Positions 1 to 6,232 of a DNA stretch of 7,539 nt are shown in pieces. The notes below the pieces were generated by a model, which saw nothing but the letters and a program-made list of their open reading frames with translations, did not search any database and was not told where the DNA came from. Each line of letters starts with the position of its first letter. Within the stretch, counting starts at the first letter, position 1. The stretch is from Thermoplasmata archaeon (lineage in GTDB: Archaea > Thermoplasmatota > Thermoplasmata > B31-G17). Made by a program: the position numbers and the translations under genes. The DNA lies in contig QMTG01000053.1 in the NCBI GenBank assembly GCA_003649915.1, positions 1 through 7,539 of the forward strand, read 5' to 3'.

Positions 1-341
1 ATTTTAAACTAGCATATAAGAACTTTTCTATAGCGGAGGGTGTGGTATCCTGATTTCATTTCACCACTGAATTTTTAATAGGGGTGATTTAGAGATAAAA
101 AGGCATTATTTTGCCACGATTGACTATTATATGAAATAAGTATGAATTGAAGCCTCACCTGAGCATCGCGTTTAATTGCTGTATGGGTCCCAGTGCAAGC
201 ATTTTGGCAAATTATCGCCTATGGAAGATTCTTACCCGCAAACGTGCCAAATTTATACAGTATTAGAATAACGCCTTAACATAAGGGTCGCTTATTATTC
301 AAGAGCTCATTTCCACATCTCAAATCTCTATACTTTATTAG
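1..341. other. Gene-free region downstream of tRNA-Gly
   Basis: I checked the reading frames on both strands and found only short open stretches of about 16 codons, so I call no gene here. The base composition is A/T-rich in the lines I counted (20-28 G+C per 60 bases). No second tRNA, rRNA, CRISPR-type repeat or clear C/D-box RNA motif was seen. Near the left edge, a TATA-like CTTATATG on the minus strand (13-20) could be the promoter of a gene starting just left of the window, but that is a guess. A weak inverted repeat (TTTGGCA at 203-209, TGCCAAA at 245-251) has a long loop and is probably chance. Confidence 0.5.
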
Positions 342-414
342 TGCGGGTGCCGGGATTTGAACCCGGGCGACAAGCTCGGGAGGCTTGCATCCTACCAGGC
401 TAGATTACACCCGC
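342..414 (-). tRNA. tRNA-Gly, anticodon CCC
   Basis: Reads codon GGG in translation. The minus strand folds into a complete 73-nt cloverleaf. The acceptor stem is GCGGGTG paired with CACCCGC, followed by discriminator A. The D arm is a 3-bp ATC/GAT stem whose loop contains GG. The anticodon stem is CAAGC/GCTTG with loop CTCCCGA, giving U33 then CCC (plus-strand 378-380). The variable loop is 4 nt, and the T arm is CCGGG/CCCGG with loop TTCAAAT. There is no intron and the CCA tail is not encoded, so it must be added by CCA-adding enzyme. Anticodon and discriminator A both fit archaeal tRNA-Gly. Confidence 0.97.
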
Positions 415-453
415 ATTTTGTGGCGATTGGCGTGCTGAAATTATGTAGTCGGG

Positions 454-462
454 ATAAATAAC
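454..462 (-). promoter_or_regulatory. Candidate box A (TATA) of tRNA-Gly
   Basis: The minus strand reads TTATTTATC here, preceded by the purine-rich GCGAAAATG that could act as a BRE. The centre lies about 43 bp upstream of the tRNA 5' end. With the usual archaeal spacing of about 27 bp, transcription would start near 430 and leave a short leader for RNase P to remove. This is placed by spacing and composition only. Confidence 0.35.
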
Positions 463-465
463 ATT

Positions 466-478
466 TTCGCTCCGCGAA
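466..478. repeat. Short perfect inverted repeat after permease gene
   Basis: TTCGC, TCC, GCGAA form a perfect 5-bp inverted repeat with a 3-nt loop, 18 bp downstream of the permease stop and just upstream of the tRNA box A. In the minus-strand transcript it could form a small GC-containing hairpin, but it is followed by AAAA and not by a T-run, so it is not a convincing terminator. It may be an RNA-processing or stabilising element, or chance. Confidence 0.3.
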
Positions 479-495
479 CATTGTAGGCCTACGTA

Positions 496-1899
496 TCAAA
501 CCTCAATCTTGTCTGCCCATTCGGCACTGTATTCAATCATGAGGTATAGGGCGAGAGAGCCCATATCGGCAGCAAAGATTTGCGCTAGTATTCCAAGAAA
601 TTTGTCGTGCATGTATATACCTGATGGTATTCCAACGGCGAGCAGCGCGTATATGAGGCAGAGAATGAGAGCAGCATACATCGTCATAATCTCAGGGTTT
701 CCGTCACTCTCAGGCTCTAGGTTTGGATGCTTTACTCCAAAGTACAGCCCGATAGCGGAAAATATGAATGTTAGCGTTATTGTTGCCGTTAACACAAGTA
801 CTATCAATTCTAGAGGAAAGGAATAGAGAATGCACAGCGGAATTGGAACAATAGCCATAATCGGCGCAAGCAAAAGTCTTGCCATTACCTTGCCCTTAAT
901 TATTTCCTTATTTTGAAGTGGAAGGGTTTTAAGAAACCAGTGAGTCCTTCTCTCCCTCCCAATAATAGCCATCAACGGAATTACGAATTCTATTGCCAAT
1001 GCAAGGTATGCAAACATCATGACCGTTATGGGCTTTATCAATAGCCCAAGGCGCTGCCGTGGAACAGAGATGGGGGTTTTCCACACATATAATTCTGCCA
1101 GTACAATAAAAACAATCAACATTGAAGAGCCTACTATGTCCTTCTCCCTCACTCTTAGCAGTAAGTCTTTAGCAAAAATTACATTTCGGCCGAATAACCT
1201 GCTCCTTCCACGATGTGTAGCCTTTTCTCTTACCTGAAGCCCCCAAACATCACTGAATCTTAAAGCGGGGAGGGGATAAAGAAAAAGTGAGAACAGGAGG
1301 AGGAGCGGAAAATATTTTGGAGCGATCTTCTCCAACACAACATACGCTATACCCATGGGGAGCGCTGATGCCATCATGCCTAGATATCTGATAGCACCGC
1401 AATAGCATGCAAATATTGATATTGAAGTACCACATATTGTTCCAAGGAGCATTGCGGTTATTGATAGCACATAATACTCTAGAGTTATTGGAAAATAGTT
1501 ACCCGTGATTATTATCATAAGCACAAGTATGGATACGCCAATGGCGAATAAGGAGGCGTTGTATACTATTTCCCTGAGTACACGCTCTAAATAAAGGTTT
1601 ACCGTGCTCTCGGGCATGGATATGAGCATTTCCATTCTATCGTTTTTAAGCGTTCCACGCCTAATTTCAACAGCAGACTTGGCCATGAAAAATAGGGCTA
1701 TTAGAAATATTACGCGATATGGTGATATTGTAGGTATGTTTTGAATCCTGACAGCGGTGTTTGAAATCTCTGTTACAAGCCATACGGAGAAAAGCGCAAG
1801 TACGAGGAACCATGAAAAGGTTATCGGGTGCTTTTTCATCCTTTCTTTTATCCATCTTATGGACGACACTATATCATAGCTCAGAAGGGTTAGAATCAT
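496..1899 (-). CDS. ABC-2-type exporter permease, ~12 TM segments
   Basis: Membrane subunit of a two-gene ABC exporter; the substrate cannot be told from sequence. The 467-residue protein is very hydrophobic, with about twelve likely membrane segments (roughly 28-45, 62-76, 113-133, 141-167, 172-190, 196-213, 256-273, 289-313, 342-361, 363-388, 405-425, 433-455). It seems to be built from two similar halves. Each begins with a charged amphipathic stretch before a membrane segment (about 8-25 and 243-255). Each also carries a cytoplasmic motif of the form (R/E)RR...(M/F)L..(M/L)P.....(I/Y)..(R/K) at about 78-110 and 315-341. That motif is typical of ABC-2 permeases, where it precedes a K/R-rich coupling helix. 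The start ATG overlaps the ATPase stop (ATGA, 1896-1899), so the pair is probably translationally coupled and forms one transporter. I am confident of the class and not of the cargo. Confidence 0.85.
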   Translation of the reverse strand: MILTLLSYDIVSSIRWIKERMKKHPITFSWFLVLALFSVWLVTEISNTAVRIQNIPTISPYRVIFLIALFFMAKSAVEIRRGTLKNDRMEMLISMPESTVNLYLERVLREIVYNASLFAIGVSILVLMIIITGNYFPITLEYYVLSITAMLLGTICGTSISIFACYCGAIRYLGMMASALPMGIAYVVLEKIAPKYFPLLLLFSLFLYPLPALRFSDVWGLQVREKATHRGRSRLFGRNVIFAKDLLLRVREKDIVGSSMLIVFIVLAELYVWKTPISVPRQRLGLLIKPITVMMFAYLALAIEFVIPLMAIIGRERRTHWFLKTLPLQNKEIIKGKVMARLLLAPIMAIVPIPLCILYSFPLELIVLVLTATITLTFIFSAIGLYFGVKHPNLEPESDGNPEIMTMYAALILCLIYALLAVGIPSGIYMHDKFLGILAQIFAADMGSLALYLMIEYSAEWADKIEV

Positions 1900-2606
1900 C
1901 CTACCGCCCTCATAAAGGCTTCTTCAAGAGTATTACAGTGGTATTTTGCGAGTATTTCGCCCACGCTTCCCTCTACTATAATCCTGCCTTTGTGTATTAT
2001 TCCTATCCTATCGCAGAGTTCATGGGCTAGCGACACTATATGTGTGCTTAGAAACACAGACGCACCCCTTTTCTTTTCCTCCCTTAGCATATCCTTAACT
2101 ATTGCAGTATGCACGGGATCAAGACCTGCCGTTGGCTCATCAAGTATATAAACGCTCGGCCTATGAATGAGTGCACCTATTATGCACAGTTTTTGCACCA
2201 TACCTTTGGAATAACTGCCTATCTCATCATCGAGAGCATCAAGCATGTTCAACCTTTTTGTGTAAAGGCTTATGTATTTTTCAGCATCATGGCCCATACT
2301 CCAAGACCTTGCTATGAGTTCGAGAAACTCCCTCCCCGTTATTTTATTGTAGAGCACAGGCGCCTCGGGCACATATCCTATTTTTTTCTTGGCATTTACA
2401 GGGTCTTTTACAATATCAACACCGCATATAAGCACTCTACCACTATCGGGGCGGAGTATCCCTGCGCATATCTTCATTGTTGTACTTTTTCCAGCACCGT
2501 TCATCCCCAGTATTCCGTAAATCTCTCCCTTTCTCACCTCTAGGTTTATATCGCTAACAGCAACCTTTCCGTCAAATGCCTTTCTTATGCCTAAAGCCTT
2601 TAGCAT
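1896..2606 (-). CDS. ABC transporter ATP-binding protein (ABC-2 exporter)
   Basis: Cytoplasmic ATPase that powers the adjacent permease. The 236 residues hold a full nucleotide-binding domain: Walker A GMNGAGKST (34-42), signature SYSKGM (131-136), Walker B VYILDEP with catalytic E157 (152-158), D-loop AGLD (160-163) and switch histidine H189 in STH. The Q-loop position reads YVPEAP, with E81 in place of Gln, and the signature is YSKGM in place of LSGGQ; both variants are familiar in the CcmA/NatA-like ABC-2 exporter group. The length is typical of a single domain of this kind. No ribosome binding site precedes the ATG, and a box-A-like element lies about 30 bp upstream, so the mRNA is probably leaderless. 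The stop codon overlaps the permease start by 4 bp. Confidence 0.93.
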   Translation of the reverse strand: MLKALGIRKAFDGKVAVSDINLEVRKGEIYGILGMNGAGKSTTMKICAGILRPDSGRVLICGVDIVKDPVNAKKKIGYVPEAPVLYNKITGREFLELIARSWSMGHDAEKYISLYTKRLNMLDALDDEIGSYSKGMVQKLCIIGALIHRPSVYILDEPTAGLDPVHTAIVKDMLREEKKRGASVFLSTHIVSLAHELCDRIGIIHKGRIIVEGSVGEILAKYHCNTLEEAFMRAVG

Positions 2607-2631
2607 GATAATTGGCAGTATTGCTTGCAGA

Positions 2632-2640
2632 ATATTTAAG
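2632..2640 (+). promoter_or_regulatory. Candidate box A for 209-residue protein gene
   Basis: The plus strand reads ATATTTAAG, centred about 29 bp before the ATG at 2665. The bases just before the ATG (ATATCAACACC) hold no Shine-Dalgarno sequence. Spacing therefore predicts a leaderless mRNA starting near 2663. This supports the choice of start for the gene. Confidence 0.45.
2633..2640 (-). promoter_or_regulatory. Candidate box A for ABC exporter operon
   Basis: The minus strand reads CTTAAATA, centred about 30 bp before the ATPase ATG at 2606. With the usual TATA-to-start spacing near 27 bp, the transcript would begin within a few bases of the ATG. This fits the lack of any Shine-Dalgarno sequence in CTGCCAATTATC just before the start. 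The same bases serve as the likely box A for the opposite gene. Confidence 0.45.
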
Positions 2641-2664
2641 TTTTAATTCTCAAATATCAACACC

Positions 2665-3294
2665 ATGATTGCCTCCTATCCATCGCTTGTGAAGAACATG
2701 AGGGCGATAATTTATGCTGAGAAAATTGATGATGAGCAGGCCAAGTTTGTGTCCAAATATCACAGAAACCGCTCTGTTGGTGTGCTGGACAAGAACTTGC
2801 TCAAAAACAAAAAATGCGCTATTACGCTCACACCACCCACACACGATATTGGCACTTTTATAGAGAAAATCAGGAAAAGGGTGGGAATTTTTGCAGTGCA
2901 TGTAGCATACGCTTCCCTATATCTTGCACCCATTATTTTATTCGCCAAACCCAAAAGAACCCTGGAGATTTTCAAGATTTGTGCTAAGGAAGACTCTTGG
3001 AATATTGCAAACTTTTTGCGCCATTTGCGCATTGCTGAGTACTTCATGATAGATTTCTGCCAAAAATTTATAGATATTATTGCGGAGTATGGCACATATA
3101 ATGCGGAGATGCTCACAAAAATCAACAATCAGGCCAAGGTAGACTTAAAAAGGCGTTTCTGGAGGGTTTGGAGCGATAATGGTCATGTTGTTGGCTTTTG
3201 CTCAACACTTCTCGTCAGCGAACTGGGGCGATCAAAAAAGTGCATTACGTGCACATTTCCCGTTGTTTCCCTATATCCGCCCCCATTACCCTAA
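2665..3294 (+). CDS. Hypothetical protein, 209 residues, leaderless
   Basis: I do not recognise this family. The codon pattern (AGG for Arg, GAG/GAT, mixed third positions) resembles the neighbours, and a well-placed box A upstream supports a real gene; a competing minus-strand frame at 2760-3128 has no such signal. The N-terminal ~70 residues are mixed charged and polar. Residues 74-94 form a hydrophobic stretch that could be one membrane helix or a buried helix. Residues 95-170 are charged and helical-looking, rich in Lys/Arg, aromatics and Ile. The last ~40 residues change character, with few acidic residues, four Cys including a CITC pair, and a Pro-rich end. That tail also encodes the prs terminator hairpin on the other strand, so it may be a frameshifted or extended terminus. 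It is convergent with prs and overlaps it by 9 bp. Confidence 0.65.
   Translation: MIASYPSLVKNMRAIIYAEKIDDEQAKFVSKYHRNRSVGVLDKNLLKNKKCAITLTPPTHDIGTFIEKIRKRVGIFAVHVAYASLYLAPIILFAKPKRTLEIFKICAKEDSWNIANFLRHLRIAEYFMIDFCQKFIDIIAEYGTYNAEMLTKINNQAKVDLKRRFWRVWSDNGHVVGFCSTLLVSELGRSKKCITCTFPVVSLYPPPLP
3234..3254 (-). terminator. Hairpin plus T6 terminator of por-prs operon
   Basis: On the minus strand GTGCA, loop CGTAA, TGCAC form a perfect 5-bp stem that is followed at once by TTTTTT (plus-strand A-run 3234-3239). It begins 32 nt after the prs stop codon. Archaeal RNA polymerase terminates at oligo-T tracts, and the hairpin makes this look like a classical intrinsic terminator. It lies within the coding sequence of the convergent 209-residue gene. 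Confidence 0.6.
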
Positions 3295-4152
3295 TGCGTT
3301 TTTTATAGCCGTGGCTATGGGTCTTGCTGCCGAAATAAGTGATGTACTCCTCTCAATAGTATCTGTGGATAACACAACATCGAATACATTCCTAAGTCTT
3401 TCGAGAGCGTTCTTTGCAAATATTCCATGGGTGCAAGCAGAGTATACTTTTTTTGCTCCAAAGGCTTTAAGTATCTCCCCCGCCTTTGCCATTGTTCCGC
3501 CCGTCGATATTATATCGTCCACAACAACTACAACCTTTCCTTCAACATCTACGTTCTTTGGAAATATCTCTACATTTTCGCCGTCGATCCTTACTTTTTC
3601 CATATAGTCCCAGTCTGCATCAAGTTTTTCAGCAACAATCTTTGCCCTTTCTATCGCCCCATCATCAGGGGCAATCACCATCTCTGGCATTTCCCTGAGC
3701 GAGGTTAAGTACTCCCCAATAACACCCATTGCTGTCGTATTGTTCGCCTTTATTGAAAAATAACTCAATGCCTCAGGGCTGTGCACATCCACTGTTATAA
3801 AAGCATCCGCATCCATCTCAATGTGCCTGGCCATGGCCCTAGCGCTTACAGCCTCTCCATCCTTGAACTTTTTATCCTGTCTGCCATAGCCAAAGTATGG
3901 AGCTACTGTTATCATGGAATTCAGCTTGAACTCCCGCACAGCGTCATGGATGAGAAATAGCTCCACAATGTTCTCATCAGGATAAGTTGTTTGCACGACG
4001 ATCACGTCTTCACCACTCAAGTCATCATCTATTCTCACATAAGCCTCTCCATCTGGAAACCTCTTAATCTCAACATTTGCTAAATCACATGATAAAACTT
4101 CGCATATTCCATGTGCTATTTTTCTCGATGCACTTCCTGCCACAACAATCAT
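3286..4152 (-). CDS. prs: Ribose-phosphate pyrophosphokinase (PRPP synthetase)
   Basis: Makes 5-phosphoribosyl-1-pyrophosphate from ribose 5-phosphate and ATP in the cytoplasm, feeding purine, pyrimidine, histidine and tryptophan synthesis. The 288 residues match the short archaeal form; bacterial enzymes are near 315. Visible motifs are FPDGE (32-36), the ATP/flexible-loop region YFGYGRQDKKF (86-96), the metal-binding histidine in VDVHSPE (H124), the catalytic-loop Lys and Arg in EKVR (K186, R188), and the PRPP-binding loop VVVDDIISTGGTM (209-221). The ATG overlaps the porB stop (ATGA, 4149-4152) and GGTGGT lies 5 nt upstream, so it is probably translated by coupling as the last gene of the por operon. 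The pairing with por has no obvious enzymatic logic; co-expression of carbon and nucleotide supply is an inference. Confidence 0.96.
   Translation of the reverse strand: MIVVAGSASRKIAHGICEVLSCDLANVEIKRFPDGEAYVRIDDDLSGEDVIVVQTTYPDENIVELFLIHDAVREFKLNSMITVAPYFGYGRQDKKFKDGEAVSARAMARHIEMDADAFITVDVHSPEALSYFSIKANNTTAMGVIGEYLTSLREMPEMVIAPDDGAIERAKIVAEKLDADWDYMEKVRIDGENVEIFPKNVDVEGKVVVVVDDIISTGGTMAKAGEILKAFGAKKVYSACTHGIFAKNALERLRNVFDVVLSTDTIERSTSLISAARPIATAIKNALG
3299..3304 (+). terminator. Oligo-T terminator of 209-residue protein gene
   Basis: TTTTTT lies 4 bases after the TAA stop of the plus-strand gene and inside the 3' end of prs, where it is read as Lys-Asn codons on the other strand. Oligo-T tracts are the usual archaeal termination signal. 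No strong hairpin precedes it. Confidence 0.4.
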
Positions 4153-5051
4153 TCACAACCACCATATGCGCGACAAAGGGCTAGGTCGGATTCCCATTTC
4201 CTCTTCACATAATCCTGTATTCTTTTTACATCTTCCTCGCTCAAATGCCTGAACCTGCCCTGTAATTTTAAGTACTCCTCCACAGGTATCATCTTTGGCT
4301 TATGGTTTATTCTCATAACACCGTTCTCGTACTCGTATAATGTCCACATACCGGTCTCCACGGCTAGTCTTCCCACCTCGATAGTTTTCTCGGGCGGAAA
4401 TCTCCAGCCTGTTGGGCAGGGAGCAAGTATTTGGAGGTAGCGGAAGCCTCTAATCCTCTTAGCCTTCTCAAGTTTTGCCAGCAAATCATTCGGGAAAGAT
4501 ATGCAGGCTGTGGCAACATAGGGCACATTGTGAGCAATCATTATTCTTGGCACGTCTTTCTTAAACTCAGTCTTCCCAGCCCTTACCTTTCCCACAGGTG
4601 TTGTTGTAGTCCATGCACCGTAGGGAGTGGATGATGAACGCTGTATGCCCGTGTTCATATAAGCCTCATTGTCATACATTATGTAAATTACGTCCTCGTT
4701 TCTCTCTGCAGCACCAGATAGTGCCTGTATTCCTATATCCGCAGTGCCACCATCACCGGCAATACCTATAACATGCACATCATCCCGCCCCATGCGCTTT
4801 AGTGCCCTCCTTATCCCGGCTATACATACTGCAGTATTTTCGAAGGCTACATGATGGTAGGGCACTTTCCAAGCAAGATAGGGGTATGTACCGCCGAAAA
4901 CGAGCAAGCAATTTGCAGGCGTGTATATCACAGTGTTTTTACCAAAAACCTTCATTATCACCTTCGCCAAGATTGCTGGGCCACAACCCGGGCATGCAGT
5001 GTGTCCGCTTGTAAAGTAATCTTCCAGTGGCAAATCCTTTATTGTCATCAT
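4149..5051 (-). CDS. porB: Pyruvate:ferredoxin oxidoreductase, beta subunit
   Basis: Thiamine-diphosphate-binding subunit of pyruvate:ferredoxin oxidoreductase (pyruvate + CoA + 2 oxidised ferredoxin to acetyl-CoA + CO2 + 2 reduced ferredoxin, reversible). The 300 residues are typical. CPGCG (20-24), C48 and C212 fit the four ligands of the proximal [4Fe-4S] cluster. GDGGTADIG (99-107) with YDNEAYMNTG (126-135) is the Mg-TPP motif. TPYGAWTTTTPVGK (142-155) is the sequence usually seen in pyruvate-type PorB, favouring pyruvate over 2-oxoglutarate. The cluster Cys at 48 sits in ANC where many PorB have TGC. Two ATG codons occur in tandem at 5051 and 5048. GGGGTG at 5059-5064 stands 7 nt from the first, so I keep 5051, which overlaps the porA stop by 4 bp. 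Confidence 0.95.
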   Translation of the reverse strand: MMTIKDLPLEDYFTSGHTACPGCGPAILAKVIMKVFGKNTVIYTPANCLLVFGGTYPYLAWKVPYHHVAFENTAVCIAGIRRALKRMGRDDVHVIGIAGDGGTADIGIQALSGAAERNEDVIYIMYDNEAYMNTGIQRSSSTPYGAWTTTTPVGKVRAGKTEFKKDVPRIMIAHNVPYVATACISFPNDLLAKLEKAKRIRGFRYLQILAPCPTGWRFPPEKTIEVGRLAVETGMWTLYEYENGVMRINHKPKMIPVEEYLKLQGRFRHLSEEDVKRIQDYVKRKWESDLALCRAYGGCE

Positions 5052-6220
5052 GGCTCAACACCCCTTGTCCCAATCCATATTATATTTTTCTTCTCAGCAC
5101 CATCCGCTGCCATATACAACTTCTCAAACATAAGGTTGATGTCAGGGGCCATAACATCCCTCCCACCTATTCCGGCGAGGAAATTTATCACGGGTATGTC
5201 AAAGCCGTATAGGGCGTTTCGAACCTCTATGTAAGCTGGTCCACCTGACCCAAATGACACTGAGCGATCATATACCCCGATAGCCTTTACATTTTCTGCA
5301 ATCTCCCTTAACTCCTGCTCTGGGAAAGGACGCATAAACCTGAGTTTCACCAGTCCCACTTTTTTCCCTTTATCGCGAAGCTTGTGCACGATTTCTCGGG
5401 CGGTTGAGGTAACCGTGCCTAGGGTTATAAGAACAACATCGGCATCATCAACCATGTACTTCTCCACGAGACCATGGTATTTCCTTCCAAACTTTTCGCC
5501 AAACTCCTCATCCACCCTAGCAATTACCCTTCTTGCATTCCGCATGGCAACATCCTCTTGGTACCTAACCTCCTGTATGTACTCAGGGGGTGTGAATGTT
5601 CCTACAGCCATCGGGTCTTCGGGCAGTAGATAAACATGAGGCTTATACTTGGGTAAAAATTCGTCAACTGCTTCCTGCTCTTCAAGGCTCACAGGCTCTA
5701 CGGTATGTGATAGTATAAAAGCATCAAGACACACCATCATTGGCAGCAAAACATCGGAGTTTTCGGCGATCTTATACGCTTGTATTATCATATCAAAGAC
5801 TTCCTGATTATTTTCAACAAAAACCATCATCCAGCCCGTATCGCGTTGGGGCATTGCATCATTGTACTCGCACCATATTCCTATGGGTGCAGCTACTGTG
5901 CGATTGACCACAGCCATAACTATTGGCAGTCTAAGCGCTGGCGGTATGAAAAGCATTTCATGCATTAAAGCAAGACCCTGAGATGATGTTGCCGTGAACG
6001 TTCTCACGCCAGTAGCCTCCGCAGATATTATAGCGCTCATCGCGCTGTGCTCACTCTCCACCGCCATATACTCGGCATCCATCTCTCCGTTGTTTATGAA
6101 CTCTGCAATATGCTCCACAATGAATGTTTGAGGAGTGATTGGGTACGCTGCAACAACCTCGGCCCTCGCCCTCATTGCAGCGTACGCCGCTGCATAATTT
6201 CCTGTAACAACTCTCATCAT
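5048..6220 (-). CDS. porA: Pyruvate:ferredoxin oxidoreductase, alpha subunit
   Basis: Alpha subunit, which forms the substrate pocket with PorB. Numbered from the ATG at 6220 it has 390 residues. It carries VVTGN (4-8), YPITPQT (26-32, with the conserved Thr of the active site), ESEHSAM (55-61) and TATSSQG (76-82), all hallmarks of PorA/VorA proteins. The C-terminal half is the transketolase-C-like domain, with TLGTVTSTARE and KLRFMRPFPEQEL. The longest open frame begins at a GTG at 6229. However, GAGGTGA (6226-6232), a 7-base match to the archaeal Shine-Dalgarno, covers that GTG and lies 5 nt before the tandem ATGs at 6220 and 6217, and homologues usually start just before VVTGN. ATG 6220 is therefore the better start, leaving a 5-bp gap after porGD. 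Overall the sequence looks more like pyruvate than branched-chain 2-oxoacid enzymes, but 2-oxoisovalerate cannot be excluded. Confidence 0.94.
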   Translation of the reverse strand: MMRVVTGNYAAAYAAMRARAEVVAAYPITPQTFIVEHIAEFINNGEMDAEYMAVESEHSAMSAIISAEATGVRTFTATSSQGLALMHEMLFIPPALRLPIVMAVVNRTVAAPIGIWCEYNDAMPQRDTGWMMVFVENNQEVFDMIIQAYKIAENSDVLLPMMVCLDAFILSHTVEPVSLEEQEAVDEFLPKYKPHVYLLPEDPMAVGTFTPPEYIQEVRYQEDVAMRNARRVIARVDEEFGEKFGRKYHGLVEKYMVDDADVVLITLGTVTSTAREIVHKLRDKGKKVGLVKLRFMRPFPEQELREIAENVKAIGVYDRSVSFGSGGPAYIEVRNALYGFDIPVINFLAGIGGRDVMAPDINLMFEKLYMAADGAEKKNIIWIGTRGVEP

Positions 6221-6225
6221 GGCTC

Positions 6226-6232
6226 TCACCTC
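6226..6232 (-). promoter_or_regulatory. Strong RBS deciding the porA start
   Basis: The minus strand reads GAGGTGA, part of GGTGAGGTGA, a 7-base match to the archaeal anti-Shine-Dalgarno complement GGAGGTGAT. It spans the porGD stop codon and ends 5 nt before ATG 6220. It therefore argues against initiation at the GTG of 6229, which lies inside it. Confidence 0.6.

Noticed and set aside
234..240. ACCCGCA near the tRNA, considered as an attachment-site copy of the tRNA 3' end.
   Set aside because: Only 7 bases match, it is in the opposite orientation to the tRNA, and no integrase or phage gene is present.
203..251. Inverted repeat TTTGGCA / TGCCAAA in the left gene-free region, considered as an RNA hairpin.
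   Set aside because: Only 7 bp of stem with a 35-nt loop and no further pairing or T-run; expected by chance in this composition.
483..492. Perfect 10-bp palindrome GTAGGCCTAC just after the permease stop.
   Set aside because: It has no loop for an RNA hairpin and no second copy in the window; kept only as a curiosity.
2760..3128. Minus-strand 122-codon frame opposite the 209-residue gene.
   Set aside because: It has no box A or RBS, and the plus-strand frame is longer with a well-placed promoter and neighbour-like codons. It is most likely an antisense shadow.
3179..3607. Plus-strand 142-codon frame over the 3' end of prs.
   Set aside because: It is mostly antisense to conserved prs motifs, and its composition is that of a shadow frame.
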